Positions 1-12,539 of a DNA stretch of 64,000 bases are shown here, in pieces. The position numbers and the translations under genes were made by a program. Below the pieces are notes generated by a model. The model made no database searches and was not told the DNA's origin. It worked only from the letters and a program-made list of their open reading frames with translations. This DNA comes from Molossus alvarezi (taxonomy: Eukaryota > Chordata > Mammalia > Chiroptera > Molossidae), in assembly GCA_037176705.1 (NCBI GenBank), contig JBAWUJ010000074.1, forward strand, positions 124,001 through 188,000, in the 5' to 3' direction. The number at the start of each line of letters is the position of its first letter. Positions within the stretch are counted from its first letter, which is position 1.

Positions 1-1058
1 AGGAGCCCAGTGATACCAGGACTAGGCTCGGCCCACCCAGAGGAGGTAGATGGGGCTCAGTGGAGAGGTAACAGGGTGGGTGGTGGGCGAGAAGAGCCAA
101 GGGAGCTGGAGCTCAGCGGAGGGGCCCCGGAGCTGACAGGGCAGGCCTGGGATGGAGGGGGCGCCTCTTCCAGGACCCTCTTGCCCTACAGCTCCCCTCC
201 TCTCCAAGGAGCCATGCTGCTCTCCCCCTGAAACAAAGGTGGTGATTTTTTAGAGCCAGTTTTCCCCCAAATCTCTGGAGATGCCAGAGCTGCTGTTTCC
301 ATGGGAACCTTTCCCCACCAACCTGGGAAGGAGGATCTGGGCAGTCCCCACCACACCCACACTGTCCCTGCTCCAGCCCGCAGGGGGCCCCAAGTTGAAA
401 ATTATTTCCATTCCCCAGATTTTCCCAGCAGGGGCTTTGCTTCTTTGCTGAGGGGGAGGCAGCTGGTTTTGTCTCTGTCCTCAGGCATAAAGGGGAGGAG
501 GAAAGACCCAGGGAAGAGAGAAATGAGCTGCTGGGGTGCATGGCTTCTAGGGCAAGCTCTATCTGCAGGCATCACCCCCTCTTCGAGTGACGAGCTAGGG
601 CACCAGTCCTCAGGGAAGGGCCTGCTGACAGCATCTTTCCTTCCCAGGAAATCCCAAAAGATCCCATTTCTCTCTGGCCCTGTACATCTCGGGGAGTTGC
701 CTTCCCCAGGCCCCAGGCCCCAGGCCCCAGGCCCACCTGAATTCACCAGGGGTTACACTGCAAACTGTACAAAACATAAAAGCTCAGTCCAACTCAAGTC
801 AGGAAGGAAGTCCTTGGAAGGCCACATCATAGATCCTTGAATTGATGAGACAGCTGGAGAAGCAGACTTGGAAAACCGGCCAGAAGCAAGATAGGCTGGT
901 GGGGGAACAGTGAGAGTCACCCAGAGACAGCCAAGCCAGGGCAGGGGCCATGAGTGGACTCCAGCATGTCTGAACACAGGCACGTTGTGACAATTTTAAT
1001 GATCCCCACTTCTCTATGTTGCTCCCTCCAGGTCAAGATCCTGGGCAAAGGGATAGGA
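1..1058. other. GC-rich non-coding stretch, no gene recognised
   Basis: Both strands carry open frames, but none shows a recognisable domain, exon border pattern or codon character. The open frames are what GC-rich DNA gives by chance. The only ordered structure is a short 7-bp tandem repeat at 704-731. Confidence 0.5.
704..731. repeat. 7-bp tandem repeat, 4 copies
   Basis: The unit 'ccccagg' is repeated four times without error. It is a short micro/minisatellite in non-coding DNA. Confidence 0.85.
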
Positions 1059-1059
1059 T

Positions 1060-1172
1060 AGGGGAGTGTTTGATGGAACTGTTCAATGTCCTGATTGTGG
1101 TCACATGAATCTACGAGTGTTAAAATTCATAGACCTGTATACCAAAAAAAGTAAATCAATTTTACTCAGCCT
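1060..1172 (+). mobile_element. Old LINE-1 3'-end fragment
   Basis: The text 'gtcctgattgtggtcacatg' followed by a block on spontaneous '...gtgttaaaattcatag' and 'ctgtataccaaaaaaagt' matches the end of mammalian L1M-type 3' UTRs as I know them. The fragment is short and diverged, with no coding content. Confidence 0.6.
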
Positions 1173-1584
1173 GGTATCAGGCATGTCTGTCTGTGATTCT
1201 TTCCCCTTGGCTGGCACACCCTTCCCTTCCCCTGGTGGCTCGGCAGTGACAATGGGAGCCTGGCCAGCAGGGGCATGGCAGTGCACCAGCCCTGGGCAGC
1301 CACGGGCAGCCAGCCTGGGTGCAGGAGAGAGGAGATACCAGCAAGTATGGAAGACTGTGTGTGGGGAGCCCGTCCTAGAGACAGGGCCAGGACTTTCCCA
1401 GGACCCCCGGAAGAGGGGAGGCAATGCCGGCCATGTCCCAAGGTACCTGGGATGGGCCAATGCTTCCTGTCTCTTTCTTAGTTCTTTCCCAGCCTCCTGT
1501 CCAGGGAGACATGGAGGCTGGGGCTGGAGTGAGGGGGGGGCATGCAGGAGTTTCTTGGTCTGTGAAGAGAGATATGAAGGGGTG

Positions 1585-2047
1585 GGGGCATTAGCATTCT
1601 TGTTGCAACTGTAACAAATTACCACAGCCTCAGAGGCTTAAGACAACATATATTTATTTTCTTACATTTCTGGAGGTCAAGAGTCTAAAGGGGTTAAAAA
1701 TCAAGGTGTCAGCAGGGCTTCCTTCTTCTGGAGGCTCAGGGGAGACTCCATTCCTTACCTGCTGCAGCTTCCAGAGGCTGCCGGCATTCCTTGGCTTGTG
1801 GCCACATCCCTCTAGCCTCTGCTGCCACCACCACATCCCTGCCTCTCTTATGTCTCTCTTTCTTCATAAGAACCCTAGCGATGACATTTGGTCCACCTGG
1901 ATAACCCAAGGTGATCTCTTGACCTCAAGGTCCTTCCTTAATATAATCACATTTGCAGAATTCCTTTTGCCAAATAGGTACCATTTACAGGTTCCAGAAA
2001 TTAGGACATGGACATCTTTGGGGGGGCCCTAATTCAGCCCACCACAG
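1585..2047 (-). mobile_element. MaLR/MLT1-like solo LTR
   Basis: Read on the minus strand the block begins with 'tgtggtgggctgaatt' and has 'ggacatg' and 'cctggataac'-type internal landmarks. It has an AATAAA-like signal near 1,650 and ends near 'gtaatttgttacagt'. This order matches mammalian MaLR (MLT1-type) LTRs. There is no internal retroviral coding sequence beside it, so it is a solo LTR. The subfamily is not certain. Confidence 0.55.
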
Positions 2048-2194
2048 GGCTGCATGGAGGGTGTCCTTCTGTAGGCACTGGACTGTGAGGCCCTCAAAGA
2101 AGCCTGTCTTTTCGGGCCCTTGTCCCTGCCCTGTGGAATTTGGCAGGATCACGAGATCGCTTTGCTTCTGGAGCTGCAAGACTCATCCTGGCTC

Positions 2195-2365
2195 TACTTC
2201 TTCCTAGTGGTGATCAGGGCAAGTCACTTGACCTCTCTGTGCCTCAGTGTTTTTGTCTGTAAGATGGAGATAATAACAGTACCTAACCTCAAAAGTTTTG
2301 GTGAGGATTTGATGCAGTAATCCATAAAAAGTGCACAGGACCTTGCCTGGCATGTTAATAAGTGT
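2195..2365 (+). mobile_element. MIR SINE
   Basis: It contains the MIR core landmarks 'gacctctctgtgcctcagtg', 'tgtaagatggagataataac' and 'gaggatttgatgcagtaatc', then a 'cctggca...' tail. This is the usual MIR order in plus orientation. Confidence 0.8.
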
Positions 2366-3220
2366 CGTGGTCAGGATGCACAGTGCCCAGCACCGGGGAG
2401 CAGTCAGCTGCCATCATTATGATTATGATTCCATTGTCGGGCTTCCAGTGGCCCAGTCCTGTGATAGCTAATGAAGGGGAAGAAACACTGCTGGTCCTCG
2501 AGGAATTCACATGCTAATCAGGACCACAAAGGCTTGTAGAAATAGAACTTTATTCTAGTAGCACAATGTTTAAAAATTATCTCACAAATGTTTGTGTTAT
2601 TAAAGTTTCTTCATTACCCATCTGTGATAGTCATTAGTGCAATTAGTCAGGTTTTTCCTGCTCTCCATCTTCCGGGCACGTGGTTGAGTTATACTGTCAG
2701 GACTCAGTGAGAGTGAGTAGGTGGGTGAGTGAGTGAATGTGTGGGGCCTGGGATTGATCCTAGCCAAGGAGTTGTGAGCAGAAACGGGAGGGTCGCTTAC
2801 TTCCAGGCCTGAGCATGTCATTTCGGGTGCAAGGCCATCCAGAGTTCTCTCTCCCGCTGGCACAGCTCCTCTTCCAGCCTGATGCCCCAAGAGAGCACAG
2901 GGAGCAGAGCTCCCTGCCCACCATGATGGGCATGAAGAACAAGTGAGAATTAAATCTGACTGTTTTAAGCCCTTGCGATTTGGGGGGTCCTTGTCACCTC
3001 AGTATAACCTAACTTCTACTGACTAATTTAGCAACTGAAGTGTTTTACAGGGAAAATATCCAATCAGCATCATCACAATATTATGGATGATTGCCCACTC
3101 AGTCATGGTCTCTCCACCAACATATTTCTTACATAGTAAACCATAAAGGATATCCACTATATTTTCTACTTTCCCCCTTAGTATGTTTTCCTCATGTTTA
3201 TTCATCAGTGAGAATATAGT
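2366..3220. other. Non-coding stretch, nothing specific recognised
   Basis: Mixed-composition sequence without a convincing gene, simple repeat or recognisable mobile element. A short 'gtgagtgagtgaatg'-type low-complexity patch lies near 2,710-2,740. Confidence 0.4.
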
Positions 3221-3224
3221 TTGG

Positions 3225-3690
3225 CTACTAATGATGGAAAACCCAAATTAACAGTGACTTAAATGCCCATGCTTACTTCAATCTCACAAGTAAAACTCTA
3301 GAGATAGGAGGTTCGAGCTGGTATGGTGACTTGATGATCATGAGGAATCCAGGCTCTTTCTTTCCTCTTACTCTGACATTCTCAACAGATGGCTTCCCCC
3401 ATGGGTTCAGATGGCTGCAGAAGCTCAAACCATCATGTCTGCATTCCATCCTAAAGGAAGGAGGAGGGCAGGGAGGGGTGGGGGAGAGATCCCTCTCTGT
3501 AATTACACGGTCCATATGACTGTCCTGTTTATATCCACTGGCCAGAACTTGGTCACAAGGCCACATCTAGAAGCAAGGGAGGTTGGGAAAGGAAATCTTT
3601 ATTCTGGGCAGCCATGTATCCTGCTATATTTTCTAAGGCAGAAAGAAAGATGGTCCCAGGGAAGCCTCGGGCAGCCCTGCCTCAGTAGAG
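3225..3690. repeat. Diverged interspersed repeat, unnamed family (copy 1 of 3)
   Basis: Landmarks 'ccaggctctttc', 'gacattctcaacagatggct' and 'ggccagaacttggtcacaag' recur in the same order at 12,540-12,800 and in part at 21,800-22,090. This shared order marks an old interspersed repeat. I do not recognise the class with confidence; an LTR-type or L1-tail origin is possible. Confidence 0.45.
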
Positions 3691-4139
3691 GATGGTATTC
3701 CTTCACATACAAGTCTCATGGTTTAATGACCGGCTTGGACCTTCTCTAATTTTTTCACATTCCCTATCAGTGCAAATTGCTTTTCTCTGTTTGTGTTATT
3801 TCCTTGAGATTTATTTCCCAGTGTGTGATAACCTGCCAGGTTGACGGGTGTGACTAGAACATTCTCTCCGGCAGCAGCTGCCGTTACATTTTGTGGCACT
3901 GGGCCTCCAAACATCAGCCGGAACCACTGAGCTGTGGGGATTTATGAGCCAGCATTCCTGTTTCCTCCCAGCCCGCCAGCACCAGCTGTGCCCTTTGAAT
4001 TCATTTTTACTGAGTTAGTAAAGATAGTTTAAGGATGTTTTAATTTTCATGTCATTCACGAATTAGCAGCCAGCTGACGTTTGGGCCTGGGCTGGTTTAC
4101 AATTCACATGTTCACAAATAGCAACTGTAGTTTTTTTCA

Positions 4140-4275
4140 TTCAACTTCAAGGGAAATTTGAAAGCCCATTTTAGAGCTGAGTAGACTGAGGCCCTAAGGC
4201 TAAAGTCACATGCCAGTTATGGCAGAGCGAGGACTGGACCCCAGTTCTGACTATTAGCCCTGTGCCCCTTTAAAA
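4140..4275 (-). mobile_element. MIR SINE fragment
   Basis: 'gctgagtagactgaggccct' followed by 'aaagtcacatgccagttatg' and 'gcagagcgaggactggaccc' is the standard MIR core read on the minus strand. A further MIR-like piece in plus orientation ('ctctgggcctcagtttcccc') sits at about 4,410-4,450. Confidence 0.7.
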
Positions 4276-5349
4276 AGCACTTGTCTAAACAATGAAGCGG
4301 GACTGTGGCGGATGATGAGGTACAGTGGGAAAACCCCGAGTGGGGGAATTGTGGGTCTACCTAGATGAAGTTTATCTGAATAATAAACTCCCATGGCTTT
4401 GTGCATGCTGCTTCCTCTCTCTGGGCCTCAGTTTCCCCATAAGCAGAATAGGTGTCGGGGAGGAAATCACCTCTAAGGCCTAGAAAGTGCAATAATTAAT
4501 GCTGGCAGTTTAGGAGGGTGGGGTGGGGGAGGGGAGCACTGACTCCTGGGGGTGTGGGGGAGTTGGAGGGGCCTCAGGAGAGAGGAGCTGGAGCCAGTCT
4601 GGTCTGCCCATCCATGCACTGCACTGTCCCTGTGATTGTCTCAAGACTTGAGACTTGAGTCTGAGCCGGGCGTAGACATGCACAAGTCGACTTTGGATGC
4701 ACAGGTGAAAACTGAGTGTTGGGACTTGAGGTGGCCACTCTTTCCTTCGCCCCATGGAGATGAGGCAGAGGCTGGGGGTGGAGTCCCGGGCACAGGAAGG
4801 GAAACACAAACAAGCCTGTTACCAGAGGGTCTGGTGTGAGCTGAAGGCTGGGACCCTGGCTTGGTGCCCAGCTCCAGCCCTTGCTGATGTTCTCACAGGA
4901 CAAGATGTTCCCCAAATGCTCCAAGTCACTGAGGTTGGTGGCCTTGGAAAGATGGCACTGTGAAGTCAGTGGGTGTCCATGAAACCCCAGCCTCCCTGGC
5001 CAGATTCTGTACACCACAATCTGGTTGACAGGGCCTCCCATGTGACTGATTTTATTTAATCTACTGCCCTGTAGGGTGAGTGGTAAGTCTAAGGAAACTG
5101 AGGTGAGGGGGCTAAGTGACCTCACTTAGTGTGAAGGAGCTACGCCTGGCCCTCTCAAATCTGAGCACCCCTTTCATCACATGCCTGAGGCTGTGTGAAT
5201 AGCAAACTTTGTACAAACACGTGAAAGGGATGGGACAGGTAAGGGGGTGCATGAGAGCTGGGGCAGGAGCACAGAGAGAACAGAAAGGCCACGACCAAAA
5301 ACACAGGTGGACCAGAGCTCTGATGGAAATGCCAACTGAGGAAACGCTA

Positions 5350-5625
5350 TGTGTGCGTTTAGGTGAATGTGTACAGGAGTGAGTGTGTGAGTGTGTGTGT
5401 ACTGTGTGAATATGTGTGTTGATGTATGTGAGGATGTGTGCATGTGTGTGCATGAATGAGTGTGTACTGTGTATGTATGATGATATGTGTATTGTGACTG
5501 TGTGCATGAATGAGTGTGTACTGTGTGAATATGTATGATGATGTGTGTGCATATCAGTACGGGGATGTGAGTGTGAGCGGGAGTGTGAATGTGTGTATGG
5601 GTGAGTGTGTTTTGCTGTGCAGGGT
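5350..5625. repeat. Imperfect TG-rich tract
   Basis: A long degenerate run built on 'gtgtgtg', 'gtgtgcatgaatgag' and 'gtgtactgtgtgaatatg' blocks. The latter two recur at roughly 60-80 bp spacing, so a higher-order duplication of a decayed dinucleotide tract is visible. Open frames on the minus strand here encode only His/Thr/Ser-rich peptides and are artefacts. Confidence 0.85.
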
Positions 5626-6029
5626 CCTAAGAGTAGACTGGGTAGAGGTTAAGCCTAAGGGGTGAGAGAACCGGGGCTTGTGGCTTTGACTTTAGCAAGG
5701 GGTGGGGATGGGTGCCACGTAAGGGGTGGCAGGGTGGAGAGGAGCTTCTGTGGAGCCAAAGAGTCTCAGACACCAGCTGGGATTTAAAGAGGCCAGTTCT
5801 GACCTGACTCCTGGAGGCCAGGTCAGCAGTCAGCCAGAGGAGGGGAGAGGCTCTGAGCTGCGGGGTATCACTTCCTGCCCCCTGCTTTCCTTTCACCTTC
5901 TGGCCTCCTGCACCCCTCCTCTCATCTCCCTACCATTTCTGGCTGGGCTTGGTTCTATGATGCCTCTCTCCACTCTCTCTGTGCTCACTCCTTCAGTGTT
6001 CCCGGTCTCCTGCTAGAAATGCTGTTTGT

Positions 6030-7063
6030 TTGTTAATGACTCAAATTTATTCCTACTGCTCAGATCTCTCTCCTGGACTCCAGGCTTATATGTGTGTCTG
6101 CCTTGGTGTCTAACGGACATTTCAAACCTGAAGGGTCTAAAATTAAGCCCCAGGTCTTTTCTCCACAAACCTCTGGCACCCAGAGCCTTTCCCTGCTTGG
6201 TAAATGGCAGCAGCATCCTTCACAATGCTCAGAGCAAGCTCTGGGGGATCATCCTTGACTCCACTCTGTCCCTCACACCCCGGCCGTCCATCAGCAAATC
6301 CCATAGGCTCTACCTCAACACTATCCAGAATCTACCCACTTCTCACACCTCCACTGCTGCCCCTCCACTGTCTCCCTGAGAGAACCACAGCCTCCTCACC
6401 GGTGTCCCTGCTTCTGCCTGTGACCTCCTATGCTCTACACTCAACACAGTTACCAAAGATATTCTTTAAAACATAAGTTAGGTCATGTCTTTGCTTGGCT
6501 CAGGAGGTTCTACTCATCTCACGGAGTGAAAGTGCAGTCCTCGTGATGAGCTACAGGCTCTATAGTCCGGCCCCTCAGCGCCCTCTGACTTGACATCCCA
6601 CCACTCTCCCCCAGCTTCCTCCACTCCAGCTGCCCTGGCCTCCCTGGTGCTCCTCAACCACGCAGATGCTCTCCTACCTCAGGGCCTTTGCCCTGGCTAT
6701 TCCCCCTGCTGGGTGTTCTCTTCCCAGACATCTGCAGAGCTTGCTTCCTCACCTCCCTCAGTCTTTTATCCAACATCACCTCCTATGGCCCTATTTAAAA
6801 TTGTAACTGCATCCCATCCAGAATTTCTTACCCCTCGTGCCCTGCTTTATTTTTACAATGCTTATACCCTTTACTGTACTATAGAACATCATTTTTTTCT
6901 GTCCCTCTCAGCTTCTTCTCCATGAAAATGTGAGCTTCTTAAGGGCAGTGATATTTGTCTATTTTGTTCACTGATGTCTCCCCTGTGCTTGCGTGATACA
7001 ACACACAGTAGGTGCACAGGGCATATTCATTGAGTGAGTGAATGAATGAATGAATAAATGAAA
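6030..7063 (+). mobile_element. LINE-2 3' portion, about 1 kb
   Basis: A long L2 fragment in plus orientation. The landmarks come in L2 order: 'atcatccttgactccactct', 'catcagcaaatcccataggc', 'ttaaaacataagttaggtca', 'cctcagggcctttgccctgg', 'tatttaaaattgtaactgc', 'gtgagcttcttaagggcagt', 'cacagtaggtgcacaggg'. It ends in the typical TGAATGAATGAA tail. This is the C-terminal reverse-transcriptase part and 3' UTR of an inactive L2, with many stops. Confidence 0.9.
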
Positions 7064-7082
7064 TAATCAATCAATCTAGCCC

Positions 7083-7215
7083 AGTCTTTTGTTCCACAGA
7101 TGAGAAAACAAAGGCCCAGAGAGGAGGGCCGTATCCCTGAGTCACAAAAAGAATATCAGTGGCAGGACCAGGACAGACCTCGCAGTCCTGTGCTCTTGCC
7201 TTTTCTGGCCAGATA
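7083..7215 (-). mobile_element. MIR SINE fragment
   Basis: 'cacagatgagaaaacaaagg' then 'cccagagaggagggc' and 'agtggcaggaccaggacaga' is the MIR core on the minus strand, directly after the L2 tail. Confidence 0.7.
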
Positions 7216-7769
7216 GAGCTGAGCATGGCAGACACTGTGATCTCCTCCAATCCCTTCACCTGGTCTGTGTGTTCATCCCAGCTTTGGTATGCTTCATAGC
7301 TCACAGCTGGTACCGTGACCTTTTCCAGCAGTTTCCCTTGGAGGGTTGGAGCCACCTGATCTGTGGGGAGAGCTAGGAGTGTGGATGTTTGCATTTCTTC
7401 CCCTCCACATGTGTCCAGGCAGCCTGGAGCCAGTGACTCAAGGGAGACTAAAGAGACTAACAACTGAGCCTTGAAGCAGGACCACCAGCCCTGTGGTGTG
7501 ACTTACACCCCAGAGTGCTCCGGGATCAGGCTGAGATAGAGATTTTGCCTGAACTTGCCCAGGGGTGGGTTTCTTCCTCTTTCATGTGCTGCTTTAGGCC
7601 CTCTCTTGCGGGTTCTCAAGTGGGCATTTCTGCAGTGTATCTCATGTGCACGAATCCTCAGAGTAGGGTCAGCTTCCAGGATAACCCAATCTAAGGTTTG
7701 GGCTTTGATACTAAACTGGGGTAGACTTGTGAAAAAGCAAAGTATAGCAGACCACAAGCTTAGAGACCC

Positions 7770-7975
7770 AGTTTCAAATCTGAGCTCAGTCTCTGACCTA
7801 GTCCGAAACCTCTGGAAAAATCCTGAGCTCTCGGAGCCCAACTTCCCCCATGGAGAAGAGATGTGAATTATCTCTTTCTACAAAGATGCTGTGAGGATGA
7901 ATGAGGTGAAACATAAGAAGCACCTTGCACAAAGGCAGCACCAAGTAGTTGCACAATAAATATCAGTTCCTTCTC
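7770..7975 (+). mobile_element. MIR SINE
   Basis: Near full-length order: 'caaatctgagctcagtctct', 'cctctggaaaaatcctgagc', 'gatgctgtgaggatgaatga', 'gcaccttgcacaaaggcagc' and 'gttgcacaataaatatcagt'. Confidence 0.8.
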
Positions 7976-8222
7976 AGGCTCCCATTTGTGGTCTTTTTAC
8001 GACTCAACTTGCCATCTGGATGCATATTGGGCCCAAGATTCCTCCCCAGCAGTTGAGCAGATGCTGTGTAGCTTTGAGTGTGATGAACTAGAAACCTGTC
8101 CCTTCTTCAGGAAATATGGGGGACCTAGAGGATGGGTATCCTGAGACCCCTGGGACATCTGCCAAAGGGCAATAGGGTGAGGTCCAGAGTGAATAAAACT
8201 GTCTGGGGCCAAGGACAGAAAC

Positions 8223-8250
8223 AACACACACACACACACACACACATACC
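8223..8250. repeat. (CA)n microsatellite
   Basis: About eleven near-perfect CA units ending in 'cacatacc'. Confidence 0.95.
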
Positions 8251-8639
8251 ATGGGTTCCTACTGTTTACCAGCAGCTAAGTGGGACCCCTAGGCAAGGAA
8301 ACATTGACAACCAATTCCAGATTGTGAAAAGTAGTCCTCAGCTGGCTGGGCAGCCCACCTTTGGGTGATATACTGTCACCAACAGTGGACAGTGGACAGA
8401 CCCAGGAGCCCTAGCAGCCACAGAGGAGCCGAGGTCAAGGAGCAGTGTGTGAGTGCAGACCCTAGGCGGTCCATCCACTAATGTCCACCTTCCCCCAATG
8501 GGCGGGGTTGCTGACCCCACCCCGCAACATGTGCAGTCCATTCCCACAATCCAACTCCTGCCTGATGTCTGTGTTCAAACATCCTGCTGAGCCCTGCTCC
8601 CCAGGAGCAAGGGTACAGTTTCTTATTTTTTTTTAGAGT

Positions 8640-8800
8640 GTAAACATACTGGATGATATCTTAGAGCTAAAGTGTTCACCACTTATCAGATCCAACCTCC
8701 CCCATATTTTGAAAACATAACAAATGCACAGATAGGAAAAGTGGCTTTTCCAGGCTCCTCAGTGAGTCAGTGGCAGAGCTGCAGGGATACCTGTTAGAGG
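8640..8800 (-). mobile_element. MIR-like fragment
   Basis: 'gaaaagtggcttttccagg' followed by 'cagtgagtcagtggcagagc' resembles a decayed MIR core on the minus strand. The upstream part is too diverged to place. Confidence 0.45.
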
Positions 8801-9189
8801 GGTAGATGAGGTTGCTGCCAGAGACACTCCTATCTGCCTGCAGCCAGGTCTCTGACACACCTCTCACCAGGTCTCATTGGCTGAACTAGGCAGGAGTGGG
8901 GGCCATGTGGAGCTGTCCTCCATCCTGCTATTTGTATCAGTGGCTGGAGGAAACTGTTCTAGGAAAAAGAAGGGACCATTGTAAAGTGCCTGTCATGTGT
9001 TGGGCATGTACCAAGACATTAAAACAAAATTTTCCTGGGAGTCACAAACATACAGTAGAGGTGAAATTCCAGAGTCATATCTTATATACACAGTCTGCCA
9101 AGAAAATGTTCAAGAACCAGCTCTATAACTTGTGGCACCCTCAGCCAAGTTGAGGGCATGCAGGGACAGCCATGAAGGGAGGGTCTGGG

Positions 9190-9966
9190 GAAGGGTCACT
9201 GTGGAGAGCTCTTGCCATGCTGTAGGCTCTGCCCACACCCACCAGGACAGCTATACAGAAAACACAGATTGAAACAGACACGGGTGGGGATGTGAAGAAA
9301 GTGGGACCCCCGGGCATTGCTGTGCAAGTGTAAAATGAAGCAGCTGTTGCGGAAACAGTCTGGAAGTCCTTCAAAAAGAGTTACCAGTTGAGTCAGCAAT
9401 TCTACTCCTGAGTATCTTCTAAAGAGAACTGAAAACATATGTTCGCACAAAAACCTGTCCATGAATGTTCATAGCCTCATTATTCATAATAGCCCCAAAA
9501 TGGAAACAACACAATTGTTCATCTCTGATGCATGGATAGAAAAGGTGGTATGACCATACAACGGAATATTACTCAGCCGTAAAAAGGAATGAAACAGACA
9601 TATTCTACAACATGGACTAGCCTTGGGAACATTTCACTGAGTAAATTAAACCAGGCACAAAAACCAATATATTGTATAATTCTACTGATAATAAATGGCC
9701 AGAGTAGGCAACTCCTACTCTGAAACAAGAGGTAGAATAATAGTTGTCTGAGGCTGGGCTGGTGTGGGAAAGGGAAATGGAAAGTAACTTCGAAGACACA
9801 GGGTTTATTTTGCAGGTGATGAAAATGTTCTAAAATTGATTGTGGTGATGGTTGCACAACTCTTTGAATATCCTAAAAACCACTGAATTGTATACTTTAA
9901 AAGAGTGAATTTTTATGATGTGTGAGTTATATCTCAATAAAGCTGTCACCAAAAAATAAAAAAAAG
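9190..9966 (+). mobile_element. LINE-1 3' end (old L1M-type)
   Basis: It carries the decayed C-terminal ORF2 text ('ttattcataatagccccaaa', 'catacaacggaatattactc') and then a full 3' UTR: 'ggtgtgggaaagggaaatgg', 'tgcaggtgatgaaaatgttc', 'cactgaattgtatactttaa', and the terminal 'tatatctcaataaagctgtc' with an A-rich tail. It is 5' truncated with no open ORF2, and belongs to an older subfamily than the L1 at 29.5 kb. Confidence 0.9.
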
Positions 9967-10483
9967 TGACTGCAGAGGCATCACTTACTGAAGAGAGGGC
10001 AGAATAACCATGAGCCGCGCAGTCCCTTTGTGTCGGGGGAAGCTGACCCCACTGGATAAATTTGAAAGAAGCTGTGGGACACCATAAAAAGATCACGGTG
10101 TTTGTTCATCACACCACTATCTTGTTTAAAGTGCTTCTCCAAACTGCCTGGGACTGAGAGGTGCCAGAATCAAGTTTTGATCTGCTGAAATATAAAAAGA
10201 TGAAAAAGACTGAGAAAAAAGTAATCTGATATTTAATGTCTGCATAAATTCAGAAGAGGTGGGTGTTCAACAAAAGTTGGTGTGGAAGAGACCTGTGTTT
10301 AGGTGGCCATCAGCTCGATGGTTGTCACCCACTTGATGTGATAGCCATAAAAACCTGCTCCATCTTAGTTTACCTGAGAAGAAATACAACCGCTGGGTCA
10401 AAAGAAGTGACAGTCCCAATGTAGTGAGAACCCAACTCACCTGTTGTGTTCTCATCTGGGCTTCATAAGAGAGGTACACTGGC

Positions 10484-10695
10484 ACCCTGGCAGGTGTAGC
10501 TCAGTTGATGGGAGCATCATCCCACAGACCAAAATGTTGCCAGTTTGATTCCCTGTCAGAGCACATGCCCGGGTCATGGCCTTGATCCCTAGTAGAGGGC
10601 ATGCAGGAGTCAGTTAATCAATGTTCCTCTTTCTCTCTCCCTCTCCTTTCTCTCTCTAAAATCAATAAACATTAAAATAGAATTTTTAAAAAAGA
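10484..10695 (+). mobile_element. VES-type SINE
   Basis: The tRNA-derived head 'ccctggcaggtgtagctcag' carries A-box-like text, followed by a B-box-like 'tttgattccctgtcagag', the TCTCTCTCCC pyrimidine tract and an A-rich tail. It is flanked by a 14-bp target-site duplication with one mismatch ('agaggtacactggc' at 10,470-10,483; 'agaagtacactggc' at 10,696-10,709). VES SINEs are characteristic of bats. Confidence 0.92.
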
Positions 10696-11029
10696 AGAAG
10701 TACACTGGCCAACATCAACCAGTCCAGAAGAAAAAGGTCAGACATGTAAGAGCTCAGAAACCCATTTCAGAGAACAACAAAACATCTGAGAGTATATAAC
10801 TGGAACACAAAATATAGCTTGGAACCACATAGCTGTCACAGGAAAGGTTGAGTCGACTTGCACTGTGCCATTCTTTAGGGATAAGCAAGGTTCATGCATC
10901 TAGGCATGATGCATGAAAGGTAGGTTTGGGTTCAACATAAGGAACTAAACTAGTTATCAAAATAAACACCCTCAAAAATAAATTATACTAGCCATAGTTT
11001 ATTGAAAAAATAAGTGAAAGGCACTTATT

Positions 11030-11700
11030 TTATTTGCTTATTTTGATTAGGCTATTTTTATTTACATGGCTCAAAAACAAAACAATGCAGAAAGGTTTAC
11101 AGCAAAAAGTCTTGTTCCTATCCTGTTATCCTCTCTACCTCCTGTGCTCATGATATGGGAACCAATTTTTAATCATTTCAAAGCTTCCATATAAAATAAA
11201 ACATATATTCTTACACCACCACCCCTTTATACAAAATGTAACATATAATACACAGAGTTATTTATGCCTTTGCTTCAGTCTGCATATTTTTTATCAACCT
11301 GTTAAAACCTTCTTTTCTATTGTGTCTCATATGATGTTAAACCCATATATTGAGTTCTTATTTTCAGTTATATTATTTTTCAGTTCCATTTAATTCTTTT
11401 TTATCGATTCTATTATCAGCTAAAATATTACATTTGTAATTGTTTTTTTAATCTCCTGTTTTCTTGAACATATTAATCATAACTAAAGTCCTTATATCTG
11501 GGTCACTAGTGGGTCTGTTTTAATTGTCTATATTTTCCCTTAACTTTGGCATGCCTAGTAATATTTTTACTGAATGCCAGACATTGTGATTTAAATACTT
11601 CACAGCATATTATAAAGATCTTTCTATTGATATACTAAAATATATATTGATATATTGAAAATTTTCCTTTTTTCTAGATAGGCATTTTATAAACAGTATC
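11030..11700 (-). mobile_element. Old LINE-1 fragment
   Basis: AT-rich sequence with typical L1M text on the minus strand ('atttttactgaatgccagac', 'attgtgatttaaatac', 'tttaatctcctgttttcttg'). No ORF remains. The subfamily is not determined. Confidence 0.5.
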
Positions 11701-12434
11701 TCCAAACCATAAAGCAATACCGAAGGATGTGTATCTTGCTCAGAGAGAGACACACAACAAAAAACTAGCAATGATGGGGTTCATATTCAAGTCTGTCTAG
11801 CTCCAATGTGGGTGCTCCCCCCACAACACCTGTGAACAGCCATCACAGGAGGGGCTCAGGTGGGACATGGAGGGCCAGCTGCTGTAGAGATAGTTCCAGC
11901 TGGGCTCTGCTGATCAGGAGACCCATTCAAGTTAACTTGAGAATAAAGGATCATATCAGTTAAGAATTCTTGTGACTACAAAAACTGTATTAGTCAAGAT
12001 CTCAATAGGAAGTAGGTAGCACATGCCAGTTAGAATGGTTGGAAGGGGGCTTATTTACAGAAGGATTAATTACAAAGCTATGGGTGGGATGTAGGGAGAC
12101 CACAGGGGGATTGAAGAGACTCAGGGTTGGTGGCAATGAAGCTGTCACCCAAAGCTCAAAGGGATGAGGGGAGGGAGGTTACTGGAACCCAGAGAAGAGA
12201 GAGTCATGGAGAACAAGCCACCTTGACAGAAACAGCAATCTTCAGCAACCCAAAGTGGCTCTGCAGGTAGAGAGCTAGGGGAATAATAACCTCAATGTCA
12301 CTATCCTCCTCTTTCTGGTCTTCTGTCAGGGCTCCCTATTGGCCAAACGTAATCAGAAGCATCCTGAGGCAAAGGGGAGGATGGAGAAGGATCTAGAATG
12401 GATCTAGACAGGCAGGAAAATATCTGGCACAGAC

Positions 12435-12435
<1 letters not shown>

Positions 12436-12465
<30 letters not shown>

Positions 12466-12492
12466 GCACGCACACACGCACACACGCACACA
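12436..12492. repeat. (CA)n with CGCA interruptions
   Basis: A pure CA run followed by 'cgcacgcacgcacacacgca' variants. A compound dinucleotide/tetranucleotide microsatellite. Confidence 0.95.
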
Positions 12493-12539
12493 GCCTAAGC
12501 AATAAAGACATTTAATTATGTCACATATGTTTGTTTATA

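Noticed and set aside
1066..1625. Overlapping frames of 182 and 174 codons on opposite strands
   Set aside because: The plus-strand frame starts within an old L1 tail, and neither product has a recognisable feature.
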